In this document: piece after piece, positions 27,028 through 35,450 of the stretch
Layout: every line of letters begins with the position of its first letter
Numbering within the stretch: position 1 is the stretch's first letter
Assembly: GCF_900110915.1 (NCBI RefSeq)
Contig: NZ_FOFG01000004.1
Location: forward strand, 124,001-188,000
Direction of reading: 5' to 3'
Source of the DNA: Faunimonas pinastri
GTDB taxonomy: Bacteria > Pseudomonadota > Alphaproteobacteria > Rhizobiales > Afifellaceae
Length of the DNA stretch: 64,000 nucleotides
Made by a program: the position numbers and the translations under genes
The notes under the pieces: model-generated
Told to the model about the DNA's origin: nothing
The model's input: only the letters and a program-made list of their open reading frames with translations
Database searches by the model: none

Positions 27028-27869
27028 GCGGTGCGCACCAGCCCGAGCTCCCGCTCCGCCTCGGCGACGCGCTGGAGCCAGAGGTCGCCGGTCAGGCCCC
27101 AGTCGTACATCTCATAGAGCAGGTTGCCGCCGTTCGGCAGCCGGGCGAAGTCGATCTCGCCCGCCGGGCGGAACCGCTCCACATCCAGCTTGAAGAGCCT
27201 CAGAACCTCTTCCTGCGTGACATGCGCCGCCATCATCTGGAGCTTGCGCGCTCTCTGCCCGGCATCGAGGACAATGGACGTTTCCGGCGCGGCGGGCTCC
27301 GGCAGGAAGGTCTGCGTCACCCAGCCATCCGGTCCCCGATGATAGAACGGCATTTCGATCACCGCCGGCGCCCTGCCCTCGCCGGCGAGAAGCTTGCAGG
27401 CTGCCGCCACGGCAAAGGCCGTCGCCTCATGATCGGCGTGCCCGCCTTCGAAGGCATGGGTGAGCACGACGTCGCTCTCGGCAAGCACCCCGGTCAGCTG
27501 GCGCGCGATGAGCGTCAGGTTCGCGGACGCCTGCTGGTCGGGGACACCGAGGCAGACGAGTTGCTGCGGCACGATCCCGACGACCCCGGCGGCATGCTCC
27601 AGTTCCGCCCGGCGCGCGGCTGCATAATCGGCGGGCGACGCGAAGCCCTGCACCTTCGCATCGGCCCCGTTCCGGGGTGCCCCATCCGTGACGTGGACGA
27701 TCTTCGGCGAGGGGAAGCGGGAAAGTTGTCCGCCGCAACCGATCGTCTCGTCGTCGGGATGCGCCACGACGACCACGACCCTGAATGGAATGTCGGCGGC
27801 AGGATCGACTAGCGCCCGGAGGAATTTTTTACCGTCCACCTGCCCTGTCCGGAGATCCGCCGCCGACAT
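27024..27869 (-). CDS. PIG-L/LmbE family N-deacetylase (operon gene 7)
   Basis: 281 residues. The zinc and catalytic motif VVVVAHPDDETIGCGGQL (AHPDDE) lies near residue 32 and the second zinc motif THAFEGGHADHEATAFA about 90 residues later. Together these identify a PIG-L hydrolase that removes acetyl from N-acetylglucosamine-type sugars, as MshB and PIG-L do. The C-terminus has the usual helical extension. Position between a GT4 gene and a GNAT gene suggests deacetylation of a GlcNAc glycoside before re-acylation (inference). Confidence 0.93.
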   Translation of the reverse strand: MSAADLRTGQVDGKKFLRALVDPAADIPFRVVVVVAHPDDETIGCGGQLSRFPSPKIVHVTDGAPRNGADAKVQGFASPADYAAARRAELEHAAGVVGIVPQQLVCLGVPDQQASANLTLIARQLTGVLAESDVVLTHAFEGGHADHEATAFAVAAACKLLAGEGRAPAVIEMPFYHRGPDGWVTQTFLPEPAAPETSIVLDAGQRARKLQMMAAHVTQEEVLRLFKLDVERFRPAGEIDFARLPNGGNLLYEMYDWGLTGDLWLQRVAEAERELGLVRTA

Positions 27870-27875
27870 GATGTC

Positions 27876-28787
27876 TTACTCCGCTGCTTCCGAAACGCGG
27901 TTGGAGCCGTAGCGCGCGATCATGGAGGCGCAGAACTCGGCGAATTCCTCCTTCACCTGCGGCGGGCTCGTATGGTGCGGGGAGATGCCACGATGCTCCG
28001 GCGTGAAGCAGAAGGTGACCGTCACGTCGAAGTCGGCCAGCGCTTCCATCTGCCGGTCGAACCAGCGCAGCGCGTCCGGGCGATAGGAATCGGCCCAGGA
28101 AAGGCCGGTGCGCAAATATTTCACACCGAGCCGCTTCATCCAGGCGACGCCCTCGTCAAGGCGCGGGTCCTCGAAGTGGAACCACTGGCAGAGCCCCATG
28201 TCCGGCGTATGCTGCGCAAACGCTTCCAGCGAAGGCTTCGGCGTGCCGTCCTCGCGGATCAGGCCCATGTAGAAATGCCGGTAATAGGACGAGCCTTCGG
28301 CCTCCTTGTGCCGCGTGGTCGCGCCCCAGGCCTGCGGCAGGTCGAAGAGGCTGTACCACTGGATACGGTCCACCTTGCCGACCAGCAGTTCGGCCGTGCG
28401 GTTGACACCCCAGGCCTGCACCTCTTCGGCGCCGAAGGATGATACGCCGACCTCCGTCACCCAGATCGGCTTGTCGGTGACCGCGCGCATCTCGTCGATC
28501 TTGTCCGGCCATTCCTTGATCTGCCACAGGTTCCAGTCGAGCGGGAAACCGTGCACCGCGACCACGTCGATATGGTCGAGCAGGCCGTAATTCTGCATCC
28601 GCTGGATGAAGAAGGGATCGATCGGTGAAATACCGCCGAGAACGCGGGGAATGTTGGCGTTCTCCGCCCGGATCGCCTGCGCGGCAATCGTCATGGTCTC
28701 GGCGAACATCGACCAGTCCGGATCGATCTCCGGGTCCCAGTGCGACTTGTTGTTCGGCTCGTTCCAGAGCATCGCCGCTTCGATCAT
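27876..28787 (-). CDS. Glycosidase-like (beta-xylosidase/GH39-like) TIM-barrel protein, apparently circularly permuted (operon gene 6)
   Basis: 303 residues. The N-terminus begins at once with AMLWNEPNNKSHW, the acid/base strand-4 motif (Glu10) of clan GH-A enzymes, followed by DVVAVHGFPLDW and the nucleophile strand KPIWVTEVGVSS (Glu112). The first barrel strands, normally N-terminal, come last: GLCQWFHFEDPRLDEGVAWM, RLGVKYLRTGLSWAD and VTVTFCFTPEHRG, up to IARYG, which in normal relatives runs straight into WNEPN. It overlaps the methyltransferase gene by ATGA. It may trim or transfer a glycosyl unit in this pathway, or have lost activity. Confidence 0.85.
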   Translation of the reverse strand: MIEAAMLWNEPNNKSHWDPEIDPDWSMFAETMTIAAQAIRAENANIPRVLGGISPIDPFFIQRMQNYGLLDHIDVVAVHGFPLDWNLWQIKEWPDKIDEMRAVTDKPIWVTEVGVSSFGAEEVQAWGVNRTAELLVGKVDRIQWYSLFDLPQAWGATTRHKEAEGSSYYRHFYMGLIREDGTPKPSLEAFAQHTPDMGLCQWFHFEDPRLDEGVAWMKRLGVKYLRTGLSWADSYRPDALRWFDRQMEALADFDVTVTFCFTPEHRGISPHHTSPPQVKEEFAEFCASMIARYGSNRVSEAAE

Positions 28788-29569
28788 TTCGACGCTCCTT
28801 CAGCCGGCCCCTTCACCGGATAGACCGGGCCGGACCACGGCGGCGGCTCCACGTCGCGGTGACGGCAGAGGTAGACCTCCTCCTCCGGGTGGGAGACGAT
28901 CTCGAAGCCGGCGCTGCGGAGCATCGCCTCGGTCGCGGCCGCGTTCGGCGCCCACCAGTTCGTGGGATCGTGCGAATATTCGTGTTCGATGAAGTGCAGC
29001 TTGGGATAGCCGGGGCTGTCGAAATGATCGGCCTGGAAGAAATCGTAGTCCGCCTGGACCGGATCGACCTGGTTGGAACCGCGCTGCATCGACTGGAACA
29101 GCATGAGATCCCGGGTGACGTGCTCGTGGATGAGGTCCAGCGCCAGCAGCGGGTGGCGCAGGTGATAGAGCACGCCCATGAAGATCACCACGTCGAAGCG
29201 CTCGCCCAGCGAGGCGACGTCATAGACGGAGAGCTTCTCGAATTCGATATCGCAGCCCAGCACTTCGGCCGCGAAGCGCGCCTGCGCCAGATAGTCGTCG
29301 TCGAAGTCGATGCCGAGCACCCGCTCCGCGCCGCGTCGCTTCATCTCGATGGAATAGAAGCCGCCGTTGCAGCCGATATCGAGAACCGTCTTGCCCGTCA
29401 GGTCCTTCGGAATGGCATCGGCGAAGTTGCGGAACTTCACGTTCGGGTAATCGCCCAGGAAATGCTCCGGGGCCGTGCGAACGCCGCGCAGGTCCAGGTT
29501 GTGGAACCAGGGGCCGAGGGCCTCCGCCTTGCGACGGATGTCCTCCGCACTCAACGTCATTTCGTTCAT
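28784..29569 (-). CDS. CmoB-like SAM-dependent methyltransferase (operon gene 5)
   Basis: 261 residues from the ATG preceded by AGGAGACACG. It resembles tRNA-(cmo5U34)-type methyltransferases: WFHNLDLRGVRTAPEHFLGD, then KTVLDIGCNGGFYSIEMKRR (motif I), VLGIDFDDDYLAQARFA, FDVVIFMGVLYHLRHPLLAL, and FIEHEYSHDPTNWWAPNA in the cap. Stand-alone relatives occur in glycan operons rather than tRNA modification. Gene position suggests it methylates a sugar or inositol intermediate. ATGA overlap with the glycosidase-like gene. Confidence 0.9.
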   Translation of the reverse strand: MNEMTLSAEDIRRKAEALGPWFHNLDLRGVRTAPEHFLGDYPNVKFRNFADAIPKDLTGKTVLDIGCNGGFYSIEMKRRGAERVLGIDFDDDYLAQARFAAEVLGCDIEFEKLSVYDVASLGERFDVVIFMGVLYHLRHPLLALDLIHEHVTRDLMLFQSMQRGSNQVDPVQADYDFFQADHFDSPGYPKLHFIEHEYSHDPTNWWAPNAAATEAMLRSAGFEIVSHPEEEVYLCRHRDVEPPPWSGPVYPVKGPAEGASK

Positions 29570-29577
29570 CGTGTCTC

Positions 29578-30390
29578 CTAGACCCTTTGCTGGGTCAGAT
29601 AACTGAAGGCGCGCCCGGTTGGCCAGCCGATGGCGACCCGGGCGCCCCCGCCCCCTTCCTGCGCCCCGGCGGCCTCGCTCAACAGGCCGATGGCGCTGCG
29701 ATAGCCATGCAGCGTGCCGACGTCGACGTAGGATTGTCCCGCCTTCACCCCGCAGGCTTCCCCGCCGGCGGCGAGATAGGCGTTGACCAGCGTGCCCACA
29801 TATTCGTCCCGGCACTCACGCTCCAGCCAAAGCTGCCGGAGCTCTTCCAGCACGCGGCCCGGCATCTTGAACGCCCCCCAGATCCACCGCGAAGCGGGTT
29901 CAGACTGCTTCACCTGAATTTCGCAGACACGGTTTTCCGCATCAAGCACCACGGCGTCGAAGACTTCCGGATGCTCCACCGGAAAAAGCAGGAAGGACAG
30001 CTTGTCGTCCGGCAGTTCGGCCAGCGCCCGCTCGGGAAACCATACCGTGTCGGGCAATCCGACGATCACGCATTCGTCCCGGCCCATCAATGGCGACGCG
30101 CTGAAGATCGCGTCGCAAAGCCCGCTCGGCTGCGGCTGCACGACATAGGCGATCGCCGCATGCCCGTAGCTGCCGCCATAATATTCCATGATGTCGGATT
30201 TGCCGGGCGAAATGACGAAGCAGATCTTGTCCGCGCCGCCGTGGATCATCCGTTCCACGAGATATTCGGAAACCGCGCAGGGCCGCTCGATCCCGCAATC
30301 GAGACGACTGCCAACCGGCAACAGCTCCTTGGAGAAGGCGAGCGGCTGGATGCGACTGCCTCGGCCAGCGGCCGGAACGATACCCCACAT
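29578..30390 (-). CDS. Sugar-phosphate nucleotidyltransferase (operon gene 4)
   Basis: 270 residues of the NTP-transferase fold. The signature GIVPAAGRGSRIQPLAFSKE at residues 3-22 contains the G-x-G-x-R nucleotide loop and the conserved Lys; CFVISPGKSDIMEYYGG and VIVGLPDTVWFP (metal-binding Asp) follow, and QSYVDVGTLHGYRSAI closes the sugar site. It activates a sugar 1-phosphate to an NDP-sugar, presumably the donor for one of the operon's two glycosyltransferases. There is no left-handed-helix C-terminal extension, so it is RmlA/GalU-like rather than GlmU-like. Confidence 0.9.
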   Translation of the reverse strand: MWGIVPAAGRGSRIQPLAFSKELLPVGSRLDCGIERPCAVSEYLVERMIHGGADKICFVISPGKSDIMEYYGGSYGHAAIAYVVQPQPSGLCDAIFSASPLMGRDECVIVGLPDTVWFPERALAELPDDKLSFLLFPVEHPEVFDAVVLDAENRVCEIQVKQSEPASRWIWGAFKMPGRVLEELRQLWLERECRDEYVGTLVNAYLAAGGEACGVKAGQSYVDVGTLHGYRSAIGLLSEAAGAQEGGGGARVAIGWPTGRAFSYLTQQRV

Positions 30391-30408
30391 CAGCGAAACC
30401 CCTCCCGG

Positions 30409-31518
30409 TTACGGAGCCATGTCGAGCGTCAATGCCTGTTCCTCGCCGGCGGGACCGCCGGCCGCTTCATCAAAGAGCGCCAACATCTCTTCAGCGCGCT
30501 TCTCTGAAGTATGTTCCGTCAAAACCCGCTCGCGCGCACGATTTGCGATGCGCTTCAGTTCGTCGTCGCCAAGATCGAGTGCGGCGATCGTGTCGTCCCG
30601 CGTGCGGCAGACCAGAATGTCGCGGCCGGGCTGGAAGAACGCGTCGAGCCCTTCCCACCAGTCCGAAAGCATGGGCACGCCACACGCGGCCGCTTCGAAC
30701 AGCCGACCGGACGGGCACCAGCCCATCCCGGCCATGGCCGAACGCGTGACGTTGAGCGTCAACCGAGACGAGGAGAAGAAGGCCGGATGCTCGGGGGGCG
30801 GCAGGTGGCGGACAAAATAGATGTTCTTCGACCAGGGGAAGCTCTGCGGATACTGAGCGCCGCCGATCAGGAAGCGCTGCTCCGGCCGCGCCCGCGCCGG
30901 CTCGATGAAGAGCTCCACCAGTGCCTGCTGGCGGTCTTCCGAATAGGTCCCGAGATAGGAAAGGTCGTTGGCATAGGGTCCGACCGGCTGAACGGGATGG
31001 TGGATATCGGGGTCCACATGCCCATAGAGCGGCGCGACGCGACCGGCGCCGAGAAGCGACTTCAGCTGCTCCAGCGCATCGCCGCCGGTATAGCTGAGGA
31101 CGAGGTCGAAGCCGGTCAGGCCGTGTGGACCGAGATAGGCGACCCCTTCTCCGGCTTTCAGGCGCGACAGGGTAACCGGCGTGTCGAGATCGTAGAAGAC
31201 ACGCAGTGCGCGGCCGGCGAGCACGATGTCCGTCGCGGGAAGGCCGTCCGGACAATAGGACGTGACCATCGCCACGTCCGCGGACGCGACCTCCCCCTCC
31301 GCGCGCGAGCGGATCTCGTCCCAGTCGGAATAGAGCACCAGCTCACCGCCCGGGATTTCGGAAAGGTCGCGGTTCTCGGCGTAATAGGGGACGTCGCGCT
31401 CGAAGAAGGTAACGTGGTGACCGGCTTTTGCCAGCGCCCGGATCAGGCCGCGCCAGAGGGTGGCGTGTCCGTTGCCCCAGGACGAGCTGACGGTAAGGCC
31501 GAACACCACGATCTTCAT
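30409..31518 (-). CDS. CgeB-like glycosyltransferase (operon gene 3)
   Basis: 369 residues from ATG 31518, which has GAGG upstream; a GTG at 31530 is possible. It is a GT-B protein of the CgeB/DUF3880 type: MKIVVFGLTVSSSWGNGHAT, then FFERDVPYYAENRDL, and in the C-terminal half NDLSYLGTYSEDRQQAL, LNVTRSAMAGMGWCPSGRLF and EAAACGVPMLSDWWEGLDAF, the nucleotide-sugar region. It is the operon's second glycosyltransferase. Donor and acceptor are not deducible from sequence. Confidence 0.88.
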   Translation of the reverse strand: MKIVVFGLTVSSSWGNGHATLWRGLIRALAKAGHHVTFFERDVPYYAENRDLSEIPGGELVLYSDWDEIRSRAEGEVASADVAMVTSYCPDGLPATDIVLAGRALRVFYDLDTPVTLSRLKAGEGVAYLGPHGLTGFDLVLSYTGGDALEQLKSLLGAGRVAPLYGHVDPDIHHPVQPVGPYANDLSYLGTYSEDRQQALVELFIEPARARPEQRFLIGGAQYPQSFPWSKNIYFVRHLPPPEHPAFFSSSRLTLNVTRSAMAGMGWCPSGRLFEAAACGVPMLSDWWEGLDAFFQPGRDILVCRTRDDTIAALDLGDDELKRIANRARERVLTEHTSEKRAEEMLALFDEAAGGPAGEEQALTLDMAP

Positions 31519-31531
31519 GCTGGCCGACACC

Positions 31532-32125
31532 TCATCCCGGAACCTCGTTGATATTCAGGACGCGGCCGCCCCACGGGCCCACCGCGATCCGGCTGATCGA
31601 GGCGGGGCTCACGTCGAACCTGAGGATGCAATCGAGCGAAAGCCCGAGATAATGCGCCAGCGCGGCCTTGATCACGTCGCCATGGCTGACCAGAACGACG
31701 TTCCCGTCCGCATGTTCCTGCTGGATGGCATCGATCACGGCGACGATGCGGCCCTGGACCTCCGCCATGCTTTCGCCGCCCGGAACGCGGGCTTCGCCGC
31801 GCATCTCGTTCCAGCGCGCCCAGCGCGGATCGGCTTCCAGTTCCGCGAAGCTCCGCCCGGTCCACTCGCCGAAATCGATCTCGGCCAGCCCGTCGCGGAC
31901 CGATGCGGGACAGCCCGTCGCCACGGCGATGGACCCGGCCGTTTCCACCGCCCGCTGCACGGGGCTCGTCAGCACCGCCCGCACGCTTTCGCGCGAAAGG
32001 GCGGCCCCGGTGCGGCCCGCCTGCTCGCGACCCTCCCCGCTCAGCCCGACCCCCGGCATCCGGCCGACCAGCATGCGCGAGAGCCTGTCGTGGGTGGCGT
32101 GGCGGACGAGGAGGATCGTGGTCAT
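31532..32125 (-). CDS. Histidine phosphatase (phosphoglycerate-mutase superfamily; operon gene 2)
   Basis: 197 residues. The phosphohistidine motif LLVRHATHDR lies at the N-terminus, LTSPVQRAVETAG carries the second Arg, LAEIDFGEWTGRSFAELEAD the catalytic acid, and VVLVSHGDVIKAALAHYL the second His. All catalytic residues appear intact. It follows inositol-3-phosphate synthase by 13 bases, so dephosphorylation of inositol phosphate or of a glycosyl-inositol phosphate is a natural role; alpha-ribazole-phosphatase-like or generic sugar phosphatase activity are alternatives. Confidence 0.9.
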   Translation of the reverse strand: MTTILLVRHATHDRLSRMLVGRMPGVGLSGEGREQAGRTGAALSRESVRAVLTSPVQRAVETAGSIAVATGCPASVRDGLAEIDFGEWTGRSFAELEADPRWARWNEMRGEARVPGGESMAEVQGRIVAVIDAIQQEHADGNVVLVSHGDVIKAALAHYLGLSLDCILRFDVSPASISRIAVGPWGGRVLNINEVPG

Positions 32126-32138
32126 CGTCGACCCTTCG

Positions 32139-33218
32139 CTAGTCGCGACCGAAGATGAACCGCTCGGTGCGCTCGCGCGCTTCCGCATCGGTGAACTGCT
32201 CCGGCGGCGACTTCATGAAGTAGCTGGAGGGGCCGATCAGCGCGCCGCCTTCCTTGCGGTCCAGCGCCACCTTGGCGCAACGCACGGCGTCGATGACCAC
32301 GCCGGCCGAGTTGGGCGAATCCCAGACCTCCAGCTTCAGTTCGAGGTTCAGCGGGACGTTGCCGAACGTCGTGCCTTCCAGCCGGATGAAGGCGAACTTG
32401 CGATCCGTCAGCCACGGCACGTAGTCGCTCGGGCCGACATGCACGTCGCCGGCCGGCAGGGGCACATCGAGCTGGCTCGTCACGGCCTGCGTCTTGGAGA
32501 TCTTCTTGGATTCCAGACGCTCGCGTTCCAGCATGTTCTGGAAGTCGCTGTTGCCGCCGACATTCAGCTGATAGGTGCGATCGAGCCGCACGCCGCGCTC
32601 GCGGAAAAGGTTGGCGAGCACGCGGTGGACGATCGTGGCGCCCACCTGGCTCTTGATGTCGTCGCCGACGAGCGGCAGCGAGCGCTCCTCGAAACGCTTC
32701 CGCCATTCCGGGTTGGACGCGATGAAGACGGGCACGCAGTTGACGAAGGCGCAGCCGGCTTCCAGCGCCTTTTCAGCGTAATATTCGGTGGCGCGCTGCG
32801 AGCCGACCGGCAGGTAGGAAATCAGAACATCCGTTCCGCTCTCCCGCAGGATCCGGACCACATCGTCGGCCTCGCCCTCGGCCTCCTCGATCTCTTCGCG
32901 CAGATACTTGCCGAGGCCGTCCAGCGTTTCTCCGCGATGCACGCGCACGCCGGTTGGCGCCACCTTGGCAAAGTTCTGCGTGTTGTTCGGCCCGGCGAGG
33001 ATCGCATCCGCGACATCCTGCCCGACCTTGGCGGCATTGATATCGAAAGCGGCGGAAACCTCGATGTCGCCGATACGGTAGCCCCCGAGTTCCGGGTGCA
33101 TCAGCCCGGGAATCGGCTCGTTGGATTCGGCATCGGCGTAGAAGGTCAGCCCCTGGACGAAGGAGGATGCGCAGTTTCCGACACCAATGATGCCGACACG
33201 CAGTTTGTTAGATTTCAA
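32139..33218 (-). CDS. ino1: Inositol-3-phosphate synthase (operon gene 1)
   Basis: 359 residues, the bacterial length. It turns glucose 6-phosphate into 1D-myo-inositol 3-phosphate using NAD+. The NAD site is [16 protein letters not shown] at residues about 9-24; conserved blocks include [57 protein letters not shown] and the C-terminal [20 protein letters not shown]. It heads a tight ten-gene operon of glycosyl-, deacetyl-, acyl- and methyltransferases, so the inositol is probably built into a glycoconjugate rather than catabolised. Confidence 0.95.
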   Translation of the reverse strand: MKSNKLRVGIIGVGNCASSFVQGLTFYADAESNEPIPGLMHPELGGYRIGDIEVSAAFDINAAKVGQDVADAILAGPNNTQNFAKVAPTGVRVHRGETLDGLGKYLREEIEEAEGEADDVVRILRESGTDVLISYLPVGSQRATEYYAEKALEAGCAFVNCVPVFIASNPEWRKRFEERSLPLVGDDIKSQVGATIVHRVLANLFRERGVRLDRTYQLNVGGNSDFQNMLERERLESKKISKTQAVTSQLDVPLPAGDVHVGPSDYVPWLTDRKFAFIRLEGTTFGNVPLNLELKLEVWDSPNSAGVVIDAVRCAKVALDRKEGGALIGPSSYFMKSPPEQFTDAEARERTERFIFGRD

Positions 33219-33515
33219 TGGTCCAGCTCCATGACACGGTCAGCTTTCTGTGACCGCATCCGGGACATCAGGCAACAGCGGGAGTTCTGGAGAACTTGCG
33301 CTCCGACCAGTTCCGCTCGTCGCCGGGCTTGCCCGGATAGGTGGACATCGCTCACTCGGTTGCAACAAACGGTGTGAGATTAGCCTTTGTTCCCCGCCGT
33401 GCCTATGCGCGCGTCGGCTTTCCACGATGCGGCATCCGAAAGATCCGCCACCCGTCCGAAAGGCGATGCTTGTTCCCGAACCCGTGATCGAAGGACGGAG
33501 ACGAGGGTCCGCTCA

Positions 33516-34253
33516 TCAGGCGCCGGGTTCGTCAGGCTCCACTTGTCCGCGCCGCTGCAGCCAGCCCGCCACCAGCCAGCAGATCAGCGCCCACGCCGAG
33601 CCGATGGCCCATCCCGCCAGCACGTCGGTCGGCCAGTGCACGCCGAGATAGAGCCGACTGAAGCCGATCAGCAGCGTCAACCCGATGGAGGCGGCGATCA
33701 GGAAGATCCTCACCCGCCGCCGTGATTCCATCTGCGCCACCAGCGCGCCAAGCGTCAGGTAGGTGACGGCGGACAACATCGCGTGACTGCTCGGAAAGCT
33801 GAACGAGTTCACGTGAACGAGATGCGGCACCACGTCGGGCCGCGGCCTCTGGATGTCGAACTTGAGAAAGGCCGAAAGCAACGCTCCGCCGGCGATCGCG
33901 ACCAGGACCAGCAATGTCGCGGCACGCTTCCCGCTGACCAGGAGGTAAAGGCACACAAGCCCGGTAATCAGCGCGAGAACCGCATTGCTGCCGAGGCTCG
34001 TGATGTCGTGGAGCGCCTTGTGCACCCAGGCCGGGCCGATCGGCTTGGCCAGGTTCTCCGGATGGCGAAGCGCAAGAAGGACAGCCTCGTCGAAAGCGTG
34101 GCCTTGCGTTCCCCTGATATCGTTGAGGATCAGTCCGAAGGCGAGCAGGCTCGCCGCGGTCAGGCAGAGAAGGACCAGGACACCGAACTCGACGGGTATC
34201 CAGCGCGCCAGACCCGAGGGCCGACCTTGCTCGTTGCGAACTGTGCGCGCCAT
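33516..34253 (-). CDS. PAP2-family phosphatase
   Basis: 245 residues from the ATG with AGGAGG five bases upstream. It is a six-helix membrane protein with the three PAP2 motifs: KFDIQRPRPD (K-x6-RP), FSFPSSHAML (PSxH with Ser in place of the usual Gly) and SRLYLGVHWPTDVLAG (SR-x5-H-x3-D). It dephosphorylates lipid phosphates such as undecaprenyl pyrophosphate or phosphatidic acid at the outer face of the inner membrane. It is probably monocistronic; the hairpin at 34298-34335 separates it from the upstream gene. Confidence 0.92.
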   Translation of the reverse strand: MARTVRNEQGRPSGLARWIPVEFGVLVLLCLTAASLLAFGLILNDIRGTQGHAFDEAVLLALRHPENLAKPIGPAWVHKALHDITSLGSNAVLALITGLVCLYLLVSGKRAATLLVLVAIAGGALLSAFLKFDIQRPRPDVVPHLVHVNSFSFPSSHAMLSAVTYLTLGALVAQMESRRRVRIFLIAASIGLTLLIGFSRLYLGVHWPTDVLAGWAIGSAWALICWLVAGWLQRRGQVEPDEPGA

Positions 34254-34297
34254 GACGCCTCCTGTTGCTCCCGTCCCGCGTCGTGCACAATCAAGGC

Positions 34298-34335
34298 AAA
34301 TACAAGGACGCCCCGGCATTTCCACCGGGGCGTCC
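34298..34335 (-). terminator. Intrinsic terminator of the membrane protein gene at 34359
   Basis: An 11-base perfect stem, GGACGCCCCGG (34306-34316) with CCGGGGCGTCC (34325-34335), followed on the minus strand by TTGTATTTG. Confidence 0.82.
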
Positions 34336-34358
34336 CTCATTACATTCGATTGAGACGG

Positions 34359-35273
34359 TTAGATCTCGTCGCGGTGGCGACCCCCGAGAGCGGCGGCGGC
34401 ACTGGCGATGAAGGCACCGATCAGCAGGGCCAGGAACGAGCCCATCGCAGCGGCGGACGCAGCCTTGCGAGCCTCGTCCGCAGCCTTCTTGGCCTTCTCC
34501 TTGGCGGCATTCACCTGACCGAGCACATCGTCGACGCGCTTCTGGGCGTCGGGCTGGCTGAGGCCGGTGCGCTGGGCCACGAGCTGGCTCAGATAAGCCT
34601 TGTCGGCCGGCGACACTTCACCGTTCGCCGCGCTGTTGGCGAGGATCCGCGTGGTTTCAGCACGGACATCGGCAGCGTTGGCGTTCGGATCGGGGTTCGG
34701 TGAACGGAACAGGCTGTCGACGAAGTAACCCGTCGCTTCGCCGGCACCGCTGTTCTGGCCGGCCTGCTGGCCAGCGGCCTGGGTAGCACCCTGCGCCGCA
34801 CCACCGAGAACGGTGGAGACGGAATGAGCGGCACCGCCGACGATGGACGTCGCGGCAGAAGCCAGGAACACCACGCCGATGACGGTTGCGACCGCCCAGG
34901 ACAGGAAGCCATGCGCCGTATCGCGGAAGAAGACCTCGTCACCGTGCATGTTGGACCACTTGGTCCGCAGGCGACCCGTGAGGTAGCCACCGAGACCGGA
35001 GGAAATCCAGAGCACGAAGACCAGCCACGCCGCGGCGCCTGCCGTGAACGCGCCTGCCGAGGGATTGGAGCCCGAGTAGGGCGAGACCGCCGACAGACCG
35101 AAGCCGGAGCCCAGGATCAGCAGGATCAGGGTGACCGCTGCGGCGACGAAGGCACCGCCCAGGACCGCCGACCACGTGACCGCGGAATGGGACGATTCGA
35201 CCGAGCCGCCGACTTCGACGGGCGAAGTCGCGACCCGGGACCCGATGGGGACCCCAGTGGGGGTAAGTGCCAT
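34359..35273 (-). CDS. Membrane protein of unknown function
   Basis: 304 residues from the ATG (MALTPTGVPIGSRV). Two hydrophobic helices (AVTWSAVLGGAFVAAAVTLI and AGAAAWLVFVLWISSGLGGY), then TGRLRTKWSNMHGDEVFFRD, a third helix (VATVIGVVFLASAATSIV), a long Gln/Ala/Asn-rich loop, a charged helical stretch (QVNAAKEKAKKAADEARKAA) and a C-terminal anchor ending ALGGRHRDEI. Similar proteins are widespread in this order but have no assigned role. It follows a 25-residue membrane peptide by 14 bases, which probably heads the same transcript. Confidence 0.82.
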   Translation of the reverse strand: MALTPTGVPIGSRVATSPVEVGGSVESSHSAVTWSAVLGGAFVAAAVTLILLILGSGFGLSAVSPYSGSNPSAGAFTAGAAAWLVFVLWISSGLGGYLTGRLRTKWSNMHGDEVFFRDTAHGFLSWAVATVIGVVFLASAATSIVGGAAHSVSTVLGGAAQGATQAAGQQAGQNSGAGEATGYFVDSLFRSPNPDPNANAADVRAETTRILANSAANGEVSPADKAYLSQLVAQRTGLSQPDAQKRVDDVLGQVNAAKEKAKKAADEARKAASAAAMGSFLALLIGAFIASAAAALGGRHRDEI

Positions 35274-35287
35274 TTGATCGATCCCGC

Positions 35288-35365
35288 TCAATGCCAGAAG
35301 AGCATGATAAGAAGAATGATCGGGATCGGAATCCCAAGGAACCAAAGAAGAATACCGCGGCCCAT
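35288..35365 (-). CDS. 25-residue membrane peptide
   Basis: ATG 35365 to TGA 35288 encodes M-G-R-G then ILLWFLGIPIPIIL and LIMLFWH, a single hydrophobic helix with a central Ile-Pro-Ile-Pro kink. GGAGG lies four bases before the ATG. Small proteins of this sequence type recur in the order. It is the first gene before the 304-residue membrane protein and may partner with it. Confidence 0.75.
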   Translation of the reverse strand: MGRGILLWFLGIPIPIILLIMLFWH

Positions 35366-35450
35366 TTTAGCCTCCCTTACAAAAACGTGAGCAGAGAACG
35401 ACCGCGCAGGTTCATGGTTCCTCGCCAGCTAAGTTTTTGTCGGAGGGCGT

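Noticed and set aside
33219-33515. Short open frames between the inositol phosphate synthase and PAP2 genes
   Set aside because: They overlap each other on both strands, lack ribosome-binding sites and motifs, and the region is best read as the operon's promoter space.
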